The translations under genes and the position numbers were made by a program. This document shows, piece by piece, positions 43,189-51,206 of a stretch of DNA of 64,000 nucleotides. The notes under the pieces are model-generated. The model did not search any database and had not been told where the DNA came from. It saw only the letters and a program-made list of their open reading frames with translations. The DNA comes from Streptomyces sp. NBC_00162. Its GTDB lineage: Bacteria > Actinomycetota > Actinomycetes > Streptomycetales > Streptomycetaceae. Every line of letters begins with the position of its first letter. Position 1 is the first letter of the stretch. The DNA lies in the NCBI RefSeq assembly GCF_024611995.1, contig NZ_CP102509.1:5456001-5520000 (forward strand), written 5' to 3'.

Positions 43189-44424
43189 GTGGCGCGACAG
43201 CTGACACCCGGGGGAGTGGACCGTTCCCGCATCCGAAGTACGGCGGCAGCCCTCACCTCCCTGACGGCGCTCGCCGCCATGTCGCTCGTCGCGGGGCCCG
43301 CGGTGGCCGTTTCCGGGGCCGGTCCCTGCGCACTGACCCGTACGGCCGCACACCATTCACTGGGCCTGGACACCTGGAACGGCGCCTACCCGCGGCCCGA
43401 GCGCACCCTCAACGCGGTCATGGTCTTCCTCTCCTTCCCCGACCACCGGACCGCCCTCGCCCCCGAGGAGATCGCCGGCGACTACTTCCCCGCCACCAGC
43501 GACTTCTTCGAGCGGGCCTCGTACGGCCGGTTCCGCCTGGTCCCGCATCCGCAGAAGCAGTGGATCCGGATGCCCAAGCCGTCCACCGCGTACGGGATAC
43601 AGCGCGACTGGGCCCCGGAGGACCGGGCGGCCTACCTGCGGGACGCGGTCAGGACCGCCGACCCCGAGGTGGACTTCGGCAAGTACGACGTCGTCTACTT
43701 CGTCGCCGACCCGGACGCGCCCGGGGTGGACTCCGATGCCACGAAGGTCGTCAACTTCGACCGCCCGATCCGCGCGGACGGCACGGACCTGCGGCGGATC
43801 GTCACCGTCTTCGAGCGGCACCCGCCGGACCGCAACGTGCTCGCCCACGAGACCGGGCACGTCTTCGACCTGCCCGACCTCTACCACCGGCCGACGGACG
43901 GCAAGGGCGACTGGGACACCTACGTCGGGGACTGGGACGTGATGGGCAGCCAGTTCGGGATGGCCCCGGACCTCTTCGCCTGGCACAAGTGGAAGCTCGG
44001 CTGGCTGGACCCCGCCCAGGTGGACTGCGTCCAGTCGGGCTCCTCGCTGCACACCCTCCAGCCGCTGGCCGAGGTCCCGGTGCGGGGCGGCACGGGAGGG
44101 ACCCGGCTCGCCGTGATCCGTACGGGCCCCGGCAGCGCGATCGCCGTCGAGGCGCGGGGATCCGCCGGCAACGACGGGGACACCTGCACGGAAGGGGTCC
44201 TGGTCTACCGGGTGCGCAACGAGGCGTCGTCGGGCGGCGGCCCGATCGAGGTCCTGGACGCGCATCCGTCGACGGAGGCGTGCTGGGACCGCTCGGTGTA
44301 CCCGCCGCTCGCGGACGCGCCGCTGGAGGTGGGCGAGACGTACACCGTGCCGGGGGAGCGGATCAGGATCGAGGTGGCCGACCGGACCCAGTCGGGCGCG
44401 TACACGGTGAAGATCACGACGTAG
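43189..44424 (+). CDS. Secreted M6-like metalloprotease
   Basis: 411 aa. Signal peptide (about 1-40) then a catalytic domain with the zinc motif HETGHVFDLPDLY (His220, Glu221, His224; Asp230 as possible third ligand), typical of immune inhibitor A/M6 proteases. A C-terminal beta domain (about 300-411) follows. It probably degrades extracellular proteins. GTG 43189 has GGGAGG five bases upstream; the overlapping ATG at 43187 is in another frame. Ends before a hairpin shared with tRNA-Lys copy 3. Confidence 0.84.
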   Translation: MARQLTPGGVDRSRIRSTAAALTSLTALAAMSLVAGPAVAVSGAGPCALTRTAAHHSLGLDTWNGAYPRPERTLNAVMVFLSFPDHRTALAPEEIAGDYFPATSDFFERASYGRFRLVPHPQKQWIRMPKPSTAYGIQRDWAPEDRAAYLRDAVRTADPEVDFGKYDVVYFVADPDAPGVDSDATKVVNFDRPIRADGTDLRRIVTVFERHPPDRNVLAHETGHVFDLPDLYHRPTDGKGDWDTYVGDWDVMGSQFGMAPDLFAWHKWKLGWLDPAQVDCVQSGSSLHTLQPLAEVPVRGGTGGTRLAVIRTGPGSAIAVEARGSAGNDGDTCTEGVLVYRVRNEASSGGGPIEVLDAHPSTEACWDRSVYPPLADAPLEVGETYTVPGERIRIEVADRTQSGAYTVKITT

Positions 44425-44441
44425 CCGGCCGTTCCCGGAAC

Positions 44442-44479
44442 GAAGAAGGCCCCCACTCCGAGGAGTGGGGGCCTTCTTC
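44442..44479. terminator. Hairpin between metalloprotease and tRNA-Lys
   Basis: Arms GAAGAAGGCCCCCACTCC (44442-44459) and its complement (44462-44479) form a long stem ending in CTTCTTC. It parallels the hairpin beside tRNA-Lys copy 1. Confidence 0.85.
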
Positions 44480-44485
44480 CGTCTG

Positions 44486-44559
44486 TGCGCCGCCAGGGAC
44501 TCGAACCCCGGACCCGCTGATTAAGAGTCAGCTGCTCTAACCAACTGAGCTAGCGGCGC
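44486..44559 (-). tRNA. tRNA-Lys (anticodon CUU), copy 3
   Basis: Same 74 bases as copies 1 and 2. The upstream minus-strand TAATGT lies 15 bases before the gene, matching the other two promoters. Confidence 0.97.
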
Positions 44560-44598
44560 CTGCTGACGTCGTAGACATTACCAGGAGGTTCCGTGGAA

Positions 44599-45141
44599 CT
44601 AAAAATTGATATCCGCAGCTCGGGCGGCGCGGACGAACGCCCACAGCAGGGCCTCGGGCCCGGGGAGCCAGGGCGTGCGCGCGTCGGGCGCCACCAGCCA
44701 GCGGGACGGGCCCGGGACGGCGGCCAGCGGCGGCACGGTGACGGCGTCGCCGTGCCCGTGGCACAGCGGCGCCGGGGCGGTACGGGAACCTCCCCACTCC
44801 TCCCACGCCAGCAGGGCAGGGAGCCGGTGGGCGGTACCGGTGGCGGCGAAGAGCAGCATCCGGCCGCGGTGCACGGCGACCGGGCCGGACCCGGGGCCCT
44901 CGGCCCAGAGCAGGTCCAGGATCCGGCGCCCGAACACGACCGGGACGTTGACGACGTCGAAGGCGTTCCCGCAGGGCAGCGCGGCGGGCGCGGTGGGCCG
45001 GGCCTCCCAGGCCGCGAGGGTGCTGTGCGGGTGGGCGCACGCGGAGACGAGCCAGGCGGCGCCCTGCGCGGTGACGTGGGTGGCGGGTGCGGTGCGTGTG
45101 TCGAGGGCGGGGCATCCGGGGGCCGTCGTCAGCGTCGTCAT
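44599..45141 (-). CDS. Short prim-pol-like protein (N-terminal DNA primase/polymerase domain type)
   Basis: 180 aa. Features such as AAWLVSACAHPHSTLAAWEARPTA, CGNAFDVVNVPVVFGRRIL and a GHGDAVTVPPL region resemble short stand-alone bifunctional primase/polymerase proteins seen in many Streptomyces, but the catalytic acidic pair is not obvious. It could therefore be a degenerate, regulatory member. ATG 45141 overlaps a nested inverted repeat (45141-45219) that may regulate it. Assignment is by overall pattern and moderate. Confidence 0.55.
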   Translation of the reverse strand: MTTLTTAPGCPALDTRTAPATHVTAQGAAWLVSACAHPHSTLAAWEARPTAPAALPCGNAFDVVNVPVVFGRRILDLLWAEGPGSGPVAVHRGRMLLFAATGTAHRLPALLAWEEWGGSRTAPAPLCHGHGDAVTVPPLAAVPGPSRWLVAPDARTPWLPGPEALLWAFVRAARAADINF

Positions 45142-45219
45142 ACTCCAGGTCTACCCGCCGTAACGTTCCGGTTTCCAGGAGTTACCGGAAACCGGGACAG
45201 GGCGGGCTTCACTGGAGTA
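45141..45219. promoter_or_regulatory. Nested inverted repeats before the prim-pol-like gene
   Basis: Outer arms TACTCCAG (45141-45148) and CTGGAGTA (45212-45219) and inner arms CCGGTTTCC (45168-45176) and GGAAACCGG (45187-45195) share nearly the same centre. The outer left arm contains the start codon region. It may be an operator or leader structure. Confidence 0.45.
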
Positions 45220-45251
45220 TGTTGCGCCCCGCATATGCCAGCCGCCGGGCC

Positions 45252-45599
45252 TCAGGTGGATTCCGGGCCCGCGTCGCGCTGGAGGGATTCACCGAACTCG
45301 ATCATCTTGCGGGCGTAGTCCTCGGTCCACTCCGCCTGCTCCGCGATCAGCGCCGGTGACAGCCGGTCGAACCGCCGCGGGTCCGCCAGCTGCGCCGCCG
45401 CCAGAGCCTGGAACTCCACAGCCCGCTCCTGCGCGGCCCGGAAGGCCATCGTCAGTTCCGTCGCGCGGGCCAGCAGCTCACGAGGGTCCTCGATCGACTC
45501 CAGGTCGAAGAAGTGCTCCGGGTCCGTGGCGGCCTCGGAGGGCTCGAACAGCAGTGGTGCGGGCCGAAGCCTCCGCTCGGTCCGCTCGGGCTCTGCCAT
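45252..45599 (-). CDS. Unrecognised 115-aa protein
   Basis: 115 aa, acidic and helical: LFEPSEAATDPEHFFDLESI, then REDLLARATELTMAFRAAQERAV-like helices and a second helix pair, likely a coiled-coil or scaffold. No signal, membrane segment or catalytic motif. ATG 45599 is chosen because AGGAGG lies eight bases upstream; longer frames lack a site. It stands between the FMN reductase and the prim-pol-like gene, all on the minus strand. Function unknown. Confidence 0.65.
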   Translation of the reverse strand: MAEPERTERRLRPAPLLFEPSEAATDPEHFFDLESIEDPRELLARATELTMAFRAAQERAVEFQALAAAQLADPRRFDRLSPALIAEQAEWTEDYARKMIEFGESLQRDAGPEST

Positions 45600-45683
45600 G
45601 CCTGTCCTCCTGCTGCGCGTGCGAAATGCTTCCGGGCCACCGTCCATTGTCCAACGCCCCGCAAGACCGCACCGAGACGGGGC

Positions 45684-46253
45684 TCACACGGTGAGGGCCT
45701 CGGCTGCGCGCTCCGCCGCCAGTCCCGCCACGTCGTCGAGGACGCCGGCCAGCTCGTCCGCGAGCCCCTCCGGCGCCGCGAACCCCTCGGGACCGACCAG
45801 GCCCGGGATGCCGGGGACCGCGAGGGACCGTTCGGCGGGCCGCATGCCGACCCGGGTGAGGACCGGGAGCAGCATCTCGGCGGCCGGGGCGCCGCCCGTG
45901 GGGCCGGCGCTGTAGCTGACGATGCCGACCGGCTTGCCCTGCCACTCGCGGTAGAGGAAGTCGATCGCGTTCTTGAAGGGGGCGGTGAAGCCGCCGTTGT
46001 ACATCGGCAGCACGAAGAGGACGGCGTCCGCCGCGTCGATCAGCGCGCTCCAGTCCCGGGTGTGCTGATGTGTGTAGACACCGCTGGAGGCGTACTCGGG
46101 CTCGTCCAGGAAGGGCAGCGCGATCTCGGCGAGGTCGACGGGCGTGACCTCGAAGCCGCCGCGGGCGCGGGCCTGCTCGACGACCCACCGGGCGAGCGGA
46201 CGGCCGGAGGAGGTGGGGCGGGTGGCGGCGGAGATGACGTGGAGACGGGTCAC
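45684..46253 (-). CDS. NAD(P)H-dependent FMN reductase family protein
   Basis: 189 aa flavodoxin-like fold: VISAATRPTSSGRPLARWVV for the phosphate loop, then LFVLPMYNGGFTAPFKNAIDFLYREW and GIVSYSAGPTGG, the flavin-binding loops. It reduces FMN or quinone-like compounds with NAD(P)H. It is divergent from a MarR regulator, with repeated TGTCAC/GTGACA sites between. A good minus-strand promoter (TTGACA, 18, TTTTAT) drives it. Probably induced by a redox-active or toxic compound; this is inferred. Confidence 0.88.
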   Translation of the reverse strand: MTRLHVISAATRPTSSGRPLARWVVEQARARGGFEVTPVDLAEIALPFLDEPEYASSGVYTHQHTRDWSALIDAADAVLFVLPMYNGGFTAPFKNAIDFLYREWQGKPVGIVSYSAGPTGGAPAAEMLLPVLTRVGMRPAERSLAVPGIPGLVGPEGFAAPEGLADELAGVLDDVAGLAAERAAEALTV

Positions 46254-46283
46254 GGTGTGGACTCCCGATCGGTGCGCGTGGTT

Positions 46284-46349
46284 GTTGACGTGTCACCTAT
46301 AAAACCCGGGATATGTGTGACATGTCAACCAGCTAGGTGATGTGTCACC
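46284..46349. promoter_or_regulatory. MarR operators and divergent promoters
   Basis: Arms GTTGACGTGTCAC (46284-46296) and GTGACATGTCAAC (46317-46329) form a large inverted repeat; a third site GGTGATGTGTCACC (46336-46349) follows. On the minus strand TTGACA (46328-46323) and TTTTAT (46304-46299) are 18 bases apart. On the plus strand TAGAGT (46358-46363) is six bases before the MarR ATG. Confidence 0.75.
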
Positions 46350-46369
46350 GACCTGGCTAGAGTTCCGGC

Positions 46370-46849
46370 ATGACCCCCGCATCCGAGCCCCGCTGGCTCA
46401 CGGAGCCCGAACAGGACGCCTGGTACGCCTGGCGGCGGATGTTTCCGCTGGTCAACGCGGAGATCGCACGGGACCTCGGCCAGGACAGCGGCCTCTCCGA
46501 AGCGGACTACGACGTCCTGTCGGTGCTCGGCTCCACCGACGGCCACCGCATGCGGATCAGCGCGCTGGCAGGCCTGATGCACTGGTCCCGCAGTCGGCTG
46601 TCCCACCAGCTCACCCGCATGGAACAGCGCGGCATCGTCCGCCGCGAGGAGGTCGCCGGCGACGGCCGCGGCGCGGAGGTGGTCCTCACCGAGACCGGCG
46701 TGGACACGATCATGACCGCGGCCCCGCTCCACGTGGAGTCCGTACGCCGCCACCTGATCGACGTCCTGACGCCGCAGCAGCTCCGCACCCTGGCCGAGGT
46801 CGGCGAGGTGCTCCGCCTGCGGATGGGCGCCGAGCGCAAGCGCGGCTAG
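46370..46849 (+). CDS. MarR family transcriptional regulator
   Basis: 159 aa. Winged helix-turn-helix with recognition helix HWSRSRLSHQLTRMEQRG and wing VRREEVAGDGRGAEVVLT. It probably represses itself and the divergent FMN reductase through the TGTCAC repeats between them, and releases DNA on binding an aromatic or oxidising ligand. The ATG at 46370 has TAGAGT six bases upstream and no ribosome site, so a leaderless mRNA is likely. The basic end AERKRG is usual. Confidence 0.87.
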   Translation: MTPASEPRWLTEPEQDAWYAWRRMFPLVNAEIARDLGQDSGLSEADYDVLSVLGSTDGHRMRISALAGLMHWSRSRLSHQLTRMEQRGIVRREEVAGDGRGAEVVLTETGVDTIMTAAPLHVESVRRHLIDVLTPQQLRTLAEVGEVLRLRMGAERKRG

Positions 46850-46856
46850 CTGGGGT

Positions 46857-46927
46857 TAGGGCTTCCAGCGCACCCGGTGTTCCGCCAGGTGGGCCAGGAC
46901 CGAGTGGTTCGCCTCCCAGCCGTCCGG
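46857..46927 (-). pseudogene. Duplicated 3' end of the SF1 helicase gene
   Basis: 71 bases identical to 47003-47073, offset by 146 bp. They encode DGWEANHSVLAHLAEHRVRWKP, the last residues of the helicase, with stop TAA instead of TAG. The offset is not a multiple of three, so the copy is not an in-frame extension. It is a non-functional remnant of a recent duplication or recombination. Confidence 0.9.
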
Positions 46928-47001
46928 ACCGTGTTCATTGGCCGCCTCCGGCGGCGTGCCGGACGCCGTCCGGCGGTGGCGGTGCCCGAGCCGGGCCGGG
47001 G

Positions 47002-48336
47002 CTAGGGCTTCCAGCGCACCCGGTGTTCCGCCAGGTGGGCCAGGACCGAGTGGTTCGCCTCCCAGCCGTCCGGGAACTTCACCGTCACGCCCAGCTGCAC
47101 CGGCTCCGTCGAGGGGTGGTCGTCCAGGAGCTCCGCTATGCCCGCCCGGGCCACCACCACGCAGGCGTGCCGGTGCCGGGAGGCCAGTACGCACAGGCGG
47201 CCCGTCTCCAGGTGGAAGGCCGTCGCGTCGGGGCGGCCCGACAGCGGGTGGAGGATCACCGTGAGGTCGTACTCCCGCCCCTGGAGGCGGTTCGCGGTGT
47301 CCACCGTGACCCCGGTGACCCCGAGCGAGGCCAGCGCCGCCCGGATCGCCGACGCCTGGTCGCGGTGCGCGGTGCCCACCGCGACGCGGTCCGCGGTGAG
47401 CGGCGCCGGTCCCGCCGATTGCTCGTCGGAGGTCACCGCCCCGCGGTCCAGGGCCCGGCGGACCACCAGGGCCACCGCGGCCACCGCCTCCGGGTCGGTG
47501 CGCGGGGTGTGCCGCGCGGGCAGTTCCAGCAGGCCCCAGCCCGACTCGGCGGCCTCGTCCAGCACCCGGTCCGGACCCGACCCGTCCGAGGGGACCCCGT
47601 AGGACAGCCGCCGCTCGCCCGGGCCCGTACCGCTGCGGAACTGCGTGTACGGGTAGAACGCCCGGGAGACCAGCGGCGCGGCCGTCGCCGGGAGCCGCCA
47701 CGACACCGGCAGCCGGTGCTGCGGCAGGTGCGGGTTGTGGGCGAGCAGGGTGCTGACCGCCGAGGCGGAGGGGTCGTAGGACAGGCCCGCCCACTGCTCC
47801 GCGCCCACCACGCTGAAGGGGTCCAGCTGCCCCGGATCGCCCACGAACAGCGCCCGGTCGAACAGCCCGGCCACGGCCAGCAGCGCGTCGGAACGCATCT
47901 GGTACGCCTCGTCGACGATGGCGTGCTCCCAGGGCTCCACGTCCTTGACGTACGCCCACTTCGCCGCCGTGGAGATGGTGATCGGCAGCTCCGCGAGGTC
48001 CCCCGGCTTGGCGGAGAGCGTGACCGAGGGCAGCTCGCGCAGCGCGGGGTCGTAGGCGTCGCCGTCGCTGCTGTGCAGCCGGCCGACCTTCAGCTCCGGA
48101 TCCTTGTCGGCGAGCCGCAGCACCAGATCGTCGACCTGCGCGTTCGTCTGCGCCACCACCATCAGCCGGCGCCCGGCCGCGGCCAGTTCCCGGGCCGCCC
48201 GGACGACGAGCGTGGACTTGCCGGCTCCGGGCGGAGAGTCGACGACCACGCCCCGCTCGGTCCCGTGCAGGGTGTCGTGCAGGATGGCGGCGGTCGCCCG
48301 CGAGGCGGCGGCCCCCGGGTCGAAGGCGGTGGTCAC
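47002..48336 (-). CDS. Compact SF1-type helicase (nuclease-helicase operon, third gene)
   Basis: 444 aa. Motifs: Walker A DSPPGAGKST (33-42), Ia AQTNAQVDDL, motif II HAIVDEAYQ (138-146), motif III VGDPGQLDPF (165-174), motif IV VSWRLPA, motif V VDTANRLQGREYDLTVI and motif VI LCVLASRHRHACVVV. It resembles a trimmed Dna2/UvrD/Upf1-like helicase without extra domains. GTG 48336 overlaps the stop of the 524-aa gene (GTGA). It probably works with the Fe-S nuclease encoded first in the operon, like Dna2 or AddAB split into separate chains. Function in repair or defence is inferred. Confidence 0.83.
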   Translation of the reverse strand: MTTAFDPGAAASRATAAILHDTLHGTERGVVVDSPPGAGKSTLVVRAARELAAAGRRLMVVAQTNAQVDDLVLRLADKDPELKVGRLHSSDGDAYDPALRELPSVTLSAKPGDLAELPITISTAAKWAYVKDVEPWEHAIVDEAYQMRSDALLAVAGLFDRALFVGDPGQLDPFSVVGAEQWAGLSYDPSASAVSTLLAHNPHLPQHRLPVSWRLPATAAPLVSRAFYPYTQFRSGTGPGERRLSYGVPSDGSGPDRVLDEAAESGWGLLELPARHTPRTDPEAVAAVALVVRRALDRGAVTSDEQSAGPAPLTADRVAVGTAHRDQASAIRAALASLGVTGVTVDTANRLQGREYDLTVILHPLSGRPDATAFHLETGRLCVLASRHRHACVVVARAGIAELLDDHPSTEPVQLGVTVKFPDGWEANHSVLAHLAEHRVRWKP

Positions 48337-49907
48337 AGGATGTCCTCGTCGGTCACGGCGTCGGGCAGCGCGGGGGCGGCAGCGGATCCCGGCGGGCCGC
48401 CGTGGGTCCACGGGGTCCGCTCCGGATCCGGCAGCTTCGGGCCGCCGCGGGCGTCGTGCTCGAAGAGCGTCCAGCACACCCGGTCGCCCTTCTCCGGCAC
48501 CGAGCCCGGCTCCGGTTCCCGGCCGCGGCCCATCTTGTCCAGCAGGCGCAGCACCATCCGCCCGTCCTCCTCGAAGCGGACGAACTGCGCGCTCTGCGGC
48601 CGCCCGTCCAGCGAGCGGTAGACCTTCCCGCCGCCCCCGTCCGAGAGCTGCGGCCGGTCCTCGGTGGCCACCGTCACCAGCGGGCGCGGGCTCGGCCGCT
48701 TCGACTCCGTCCACTCCATCACCACCTCGGTGACCTCACCGGCGAAGGCCTCGCCCGCCAGGCGGCGGCCCGCCATCACCAGGGGGTCGTCCAGCGCCTC
48801 CTGGGCGTCGAGCCGCACCTGCTCGGTCTCCCGCGTGGCCAGTTTCTGCGCCGCCGTCACCGCGTCGTCGCGGCGCGGCTGCGGCGGCTCGCCCGCCCGC
48901 ACCCGGTCCCGGTGGCCGGTGTAGGACCAGCGGTCGCGCGTCCAGCGCTCCTCCGCCCGCTCCCCGGCGGGCAGCGCGCGCAGCAGGTCCAGGGACTGCC
49001 ACACCGCCTCCCAGGTGGGCCGCATCTGGTCCACGACCAGCGAGCGCACCGCCTGCTCGGCCCGCTCCGTGCGCTCCGCCGCGTCCGGGCCGCCCGAGGT
49101 GCGCGCCGCGTCGTAGCGGGCGATCGCCGGGGCGAGGAGCCGGTTGTCGAAGGCCGGGTCGGTGGCCGGCCCGGCGGGCGGGACCAGCAACTGGCCGTCC
49201 CGGTCCCGGGCCAGCTCGGCCCGCAGCGCGGCCTCGGCCCCGGATCCGCCCTCCGGCGGATCCATCCAGGCCAGCAGCGCGCCCAGGTGCTGGTCCTCCA
49301 GATTGCTCTGGCCGCTCGCCCAGTGCCGCCCGAGCAGGTCCGTCGCCGACAGAAGCATCGAGGAACCGGGGACCCGCGCGCGCTCGCCGAGGTGGGTGAA
49401 CCAGCGGCCCAGCAGCGGCACCTTCGCGGGCGCCGGATACGGATTCTCCGGATCCTCCTCGGCCGTCCGGCGGAACCGCATCGACCGGCCCAGCAGCCGT
49501 ACGTACTCCACGCCCGCCCGGCTCGGCACGATCAGCTGCGGCGCGTCCAGGCACAGCTCGGCCTCGACCTTGGACTTCCGGCCCGTCTCCGGGTCGGTCT
49601 CGCTGCGCTCCACGAGCTCGACCGCGTCGCCGTACGAGTCCACGTACGGCAGCACCTCGCCCGCGAGCTCCGCCAGGAAGGCCCACCGCAGGTCCCGGTC
49701 GCGCGGCTGCGGCACGACCAGCAGCCGCGGCTCCGCGCGGTCCGTGCCGACCAGCGCGCCGAGCGGAGCCCCGGCCTCACCCGCGGTCGTCAGCGGTACG
49801 AGGACCAGCGGGCGCTCGCTCAGATGCCGGTGCCGCACGGTCGCCAGCGGCTGGGCCCGGCCAGCCCGGAGGGCATCCAGCCGGGCCAGGGTCGTCAGCA
49901 GGCTCAT
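48333..49907 (-). CDS. Unrecognised 524-aa protein of the nuclease-helicase operon
   Basis: 524 aa, soluble, no signal or membrane segment. The N-terminal part has alternating strands and helices (RPLVLVPLTTAGEAGAPLGA, PRLLVVPQPRDRDLRWAFLA) and the middle is helical (AEELRAEL-like runs, TAAQKLATRETEQVRLDAQE). No clear catalytic motif. It overlaps the nuclease upstream by four bases (49904-49907) and the helicase downstream by four, so all three are made together. It may be the linker, DNA-binding or inhibitor-sensing subunit. I do not recognise the family. Confidence 0.65.
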   Translation of the reverse strand: MSLLTTLARLDALRAGRAQPLATVRHRHLSERPLVLVPLTTAGEAGAPLGALVGTDRAEPRLLVVPQPRDRDLRWAFLAELAGEVLPYVDSYGDAVELVERSETDPETGRKSKVEAELCLDAPQLIVPSRAGVEYVRLLGRSMRFRRTAEEDPENPYPAPAKVPLLGRWFTHLGERARVPGSSMLLSATDLLGRHWASGQSNLEDQHLGALLAWMDPPEGGSGAEAALRAELARDRDGQLLVPPAGPATDPAFDNRLLAPAIARYDAARTSGGPDAAERTERAEQAVRSLVVDQMRPTWEAVWQSLDLLRALPAGERAEERWTRDRWSYTGHRDRVRAGEPPQPRRDDAVTAAQKLATRETEQVRLDAQEALDDPLVMAGRRLAGEAFAGEVTEVVMEWTESKRPSPRPLVTVATEDRPQLSDGGGGKVYRSLDGRPQSAQFVRFEEDGRMVLRLLDKMGRGREPEPGSVPEKGDRVCWTLFEHDARGGPKLPDPERTPWTHGGPPGSAAAPALPDAVTDEDIL

Positions 49908-51037
49908 CCGGACGCCTCCAGCGCCTCGGCGCGCAGCCGGGCCGCCCGCAGCAGCGCCTCGGAGGTGGGATCGCCGGCGGGGCCCTGCCCGGCGGCCGCC
50001 GCCAGGGCCTGCTCGACGGTGGTCAGCGCGCCCAGCTCGCCCCGTACGGAACGGCCCAGCGCGGTCACCTCGTCGCTCGCGCGGGCCCGCTCCCGGCAGT
50101 GGAAGGCCAGCTCGCAGGCGGCCAGGCACTCGGGGGCGTAGGAGGCGTCCACCGCGGCCACGGCATCGGCCAGCTCCTCGGCGGTGCGCGCCGGGTCGAA
50201 GCTGAGCCCTGCGGGCAGCGCCGCGGCCAGTTCCTCGACCCGGGTCAGCCGCTCCAGCTGGCGCCGGGTCACCGAGCGCTCGCGGCGGACGTCGACGGGC
50301 GAGGCGGTGGGCAGGTTGGAGAAGTCCTTGGGGCAGACCAGCAGCACGGTGTGCCCGACCTCGGCGCCGGCCAGCTTCTCGGCGGTCTTCTCCAGGGCCA
50401 GCACGTAGACGGCAGCCTGGCGGGCGGCGGCGCCCACCTTCGCGGCGTCGGCGGCCCCGTCGATCATCGGGAACGACTTGATCTCCACGACGGTCCAGCG
50501 GCCGTCGGGATGCACGACGACGGCGTCCGGCTCCAGGTAGGCGGGGGTGCCCGCGACCTCCAGGGCCAGCATCGGGTGGTCGAGCAGCGTCCACGCCCCG
50601 GTGTCCCGCCCGGCGGCGGTGGCCTCGCGCAGGGCGAGCGCCGTCCGCGCGGCACGGCCCTCGGGCCCGGCGGCGGTCAGGTCGGGGACGCGGGCGCGCG
50701 CACCGGGGAGCTCGGCCCCGCCGCCGAGGTGCCCGTGGACCAGCCGCAGCAGCTCCGCCCCGCCGTCGCCCTTGACCTTGGCCTCGAAGGAGTTCCCGCG
50801 GACGATGGCGAACTGCGACTGCCCGAAGGGCGCGGGGGAGCCGAGGGCCGAGGCGAGCGCGGTCTTGTCCACGCCGGCCCCGTCGAGCAGGGCGCGTCTG
50901 CCGCAGCCCGGATTGGCGGCGAGCGCGGCCAGGGCCCGGGCGTCGAGCGGGCGGGGCGGCACGGCCGGGCCGCGCAGGCCGGCGAGCCGCTGCCGCAGTG
51001 TCGTCTGCGGAGCGCTGCTGGGCGGGTAGGAGCTCAC
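49904..51037 (-). CDS. Cas4/AddB-like Fe-S PD-(D/E)XK nuclease (nuclease-helicase operon, first gene)
   Basis: 377 aa. GNSFEAKVK (Glu85) and the core YLEPDAVVVHPDGRWTVVEIK give the PD-(D/E)XK residues Asp171, Glu185 and Lys187. One Cys near the N-terminus (Cys45, NPGCGRRAL) and three at the C-terminus (Cys304, 308, 314; PECLAACELAFHC) match the four-Cys iron-sulfur cluster seen in Cas4, AddB and Dna2. It should be a DNA exonuclease or end-processing nuclease. GTG 51037 is chosen as the start of the conserved region; the longer frame begins in the divergent promoter. Neighbours form a three-gene overlapping operon. Confidence 0.78.
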   Translation of the reverse strand: MSSYPPSSAPQTTLRQRLAGLRGPAVPPRPLDARALAALAANPGCGRRALLDGAGVDKTALASALGSPAPFGQSQFAIVRGNSFEAKVKGDGGAELLRLVHGHLGGGAELPGARARVPDLTAAGPEGRAARTALALREATAAGRDTGAWTLLDHPMLALEVAGTPAYLEPDAVVVHPDGRWTVVEIKSFPMIDGAADAAKVGAAARQAAVYVLALEKTAEKLAGAEVGHTVLLVCPKDFSNLPTASPVDVRRERSVTRRQLERLTRVEELAAALPAGLSFDPARTAEELADAVAAVDASYAPECLAACELAFHCRERARASDEVTALGRSVRGELGALTTVEQALAAAAGQGPAGDPTSEALLRAARLRAEALEASG

Positions 51038-51206
51038 CCGCGGAAGTGTCCCATCCGCCACTGACAATCGTGCACTTACGGCAGAAAGGGGCTGTGGACT
51101 GCCGTGGGGTGGCCGCGGATGAGCCCGCCGGTCATGTGTTGGATGATGTACGGACGACAGAATCGCCGTAAAAGCGCACGAACGCATATGTACCGGGAGA
51201 ACTCAC
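51038..51206. other. Divergent gap between the nuclease operon and the phosphatase gene
   Basis: 169 bp. It holds the promoter for the nuclease-helicase operon and for the phosphatase gene at 51207, whose CGGGAGAA ribosome site is visible. No further structure was seen. Confidence 0.4.

Noticed and set aside
42892..43356. 154-aa minus-strand ORF in the gap before the metalloprotease
   Set aside because: It lacks a ribosome site, has random composition and overlaps the signal peptide of the protease.
46857..47073. Site-specific recombination attachment sites
   Set aside because: No integrase or tRNA is adjacent, and the repeat is coding. A plain duplication of the gene end explains it.
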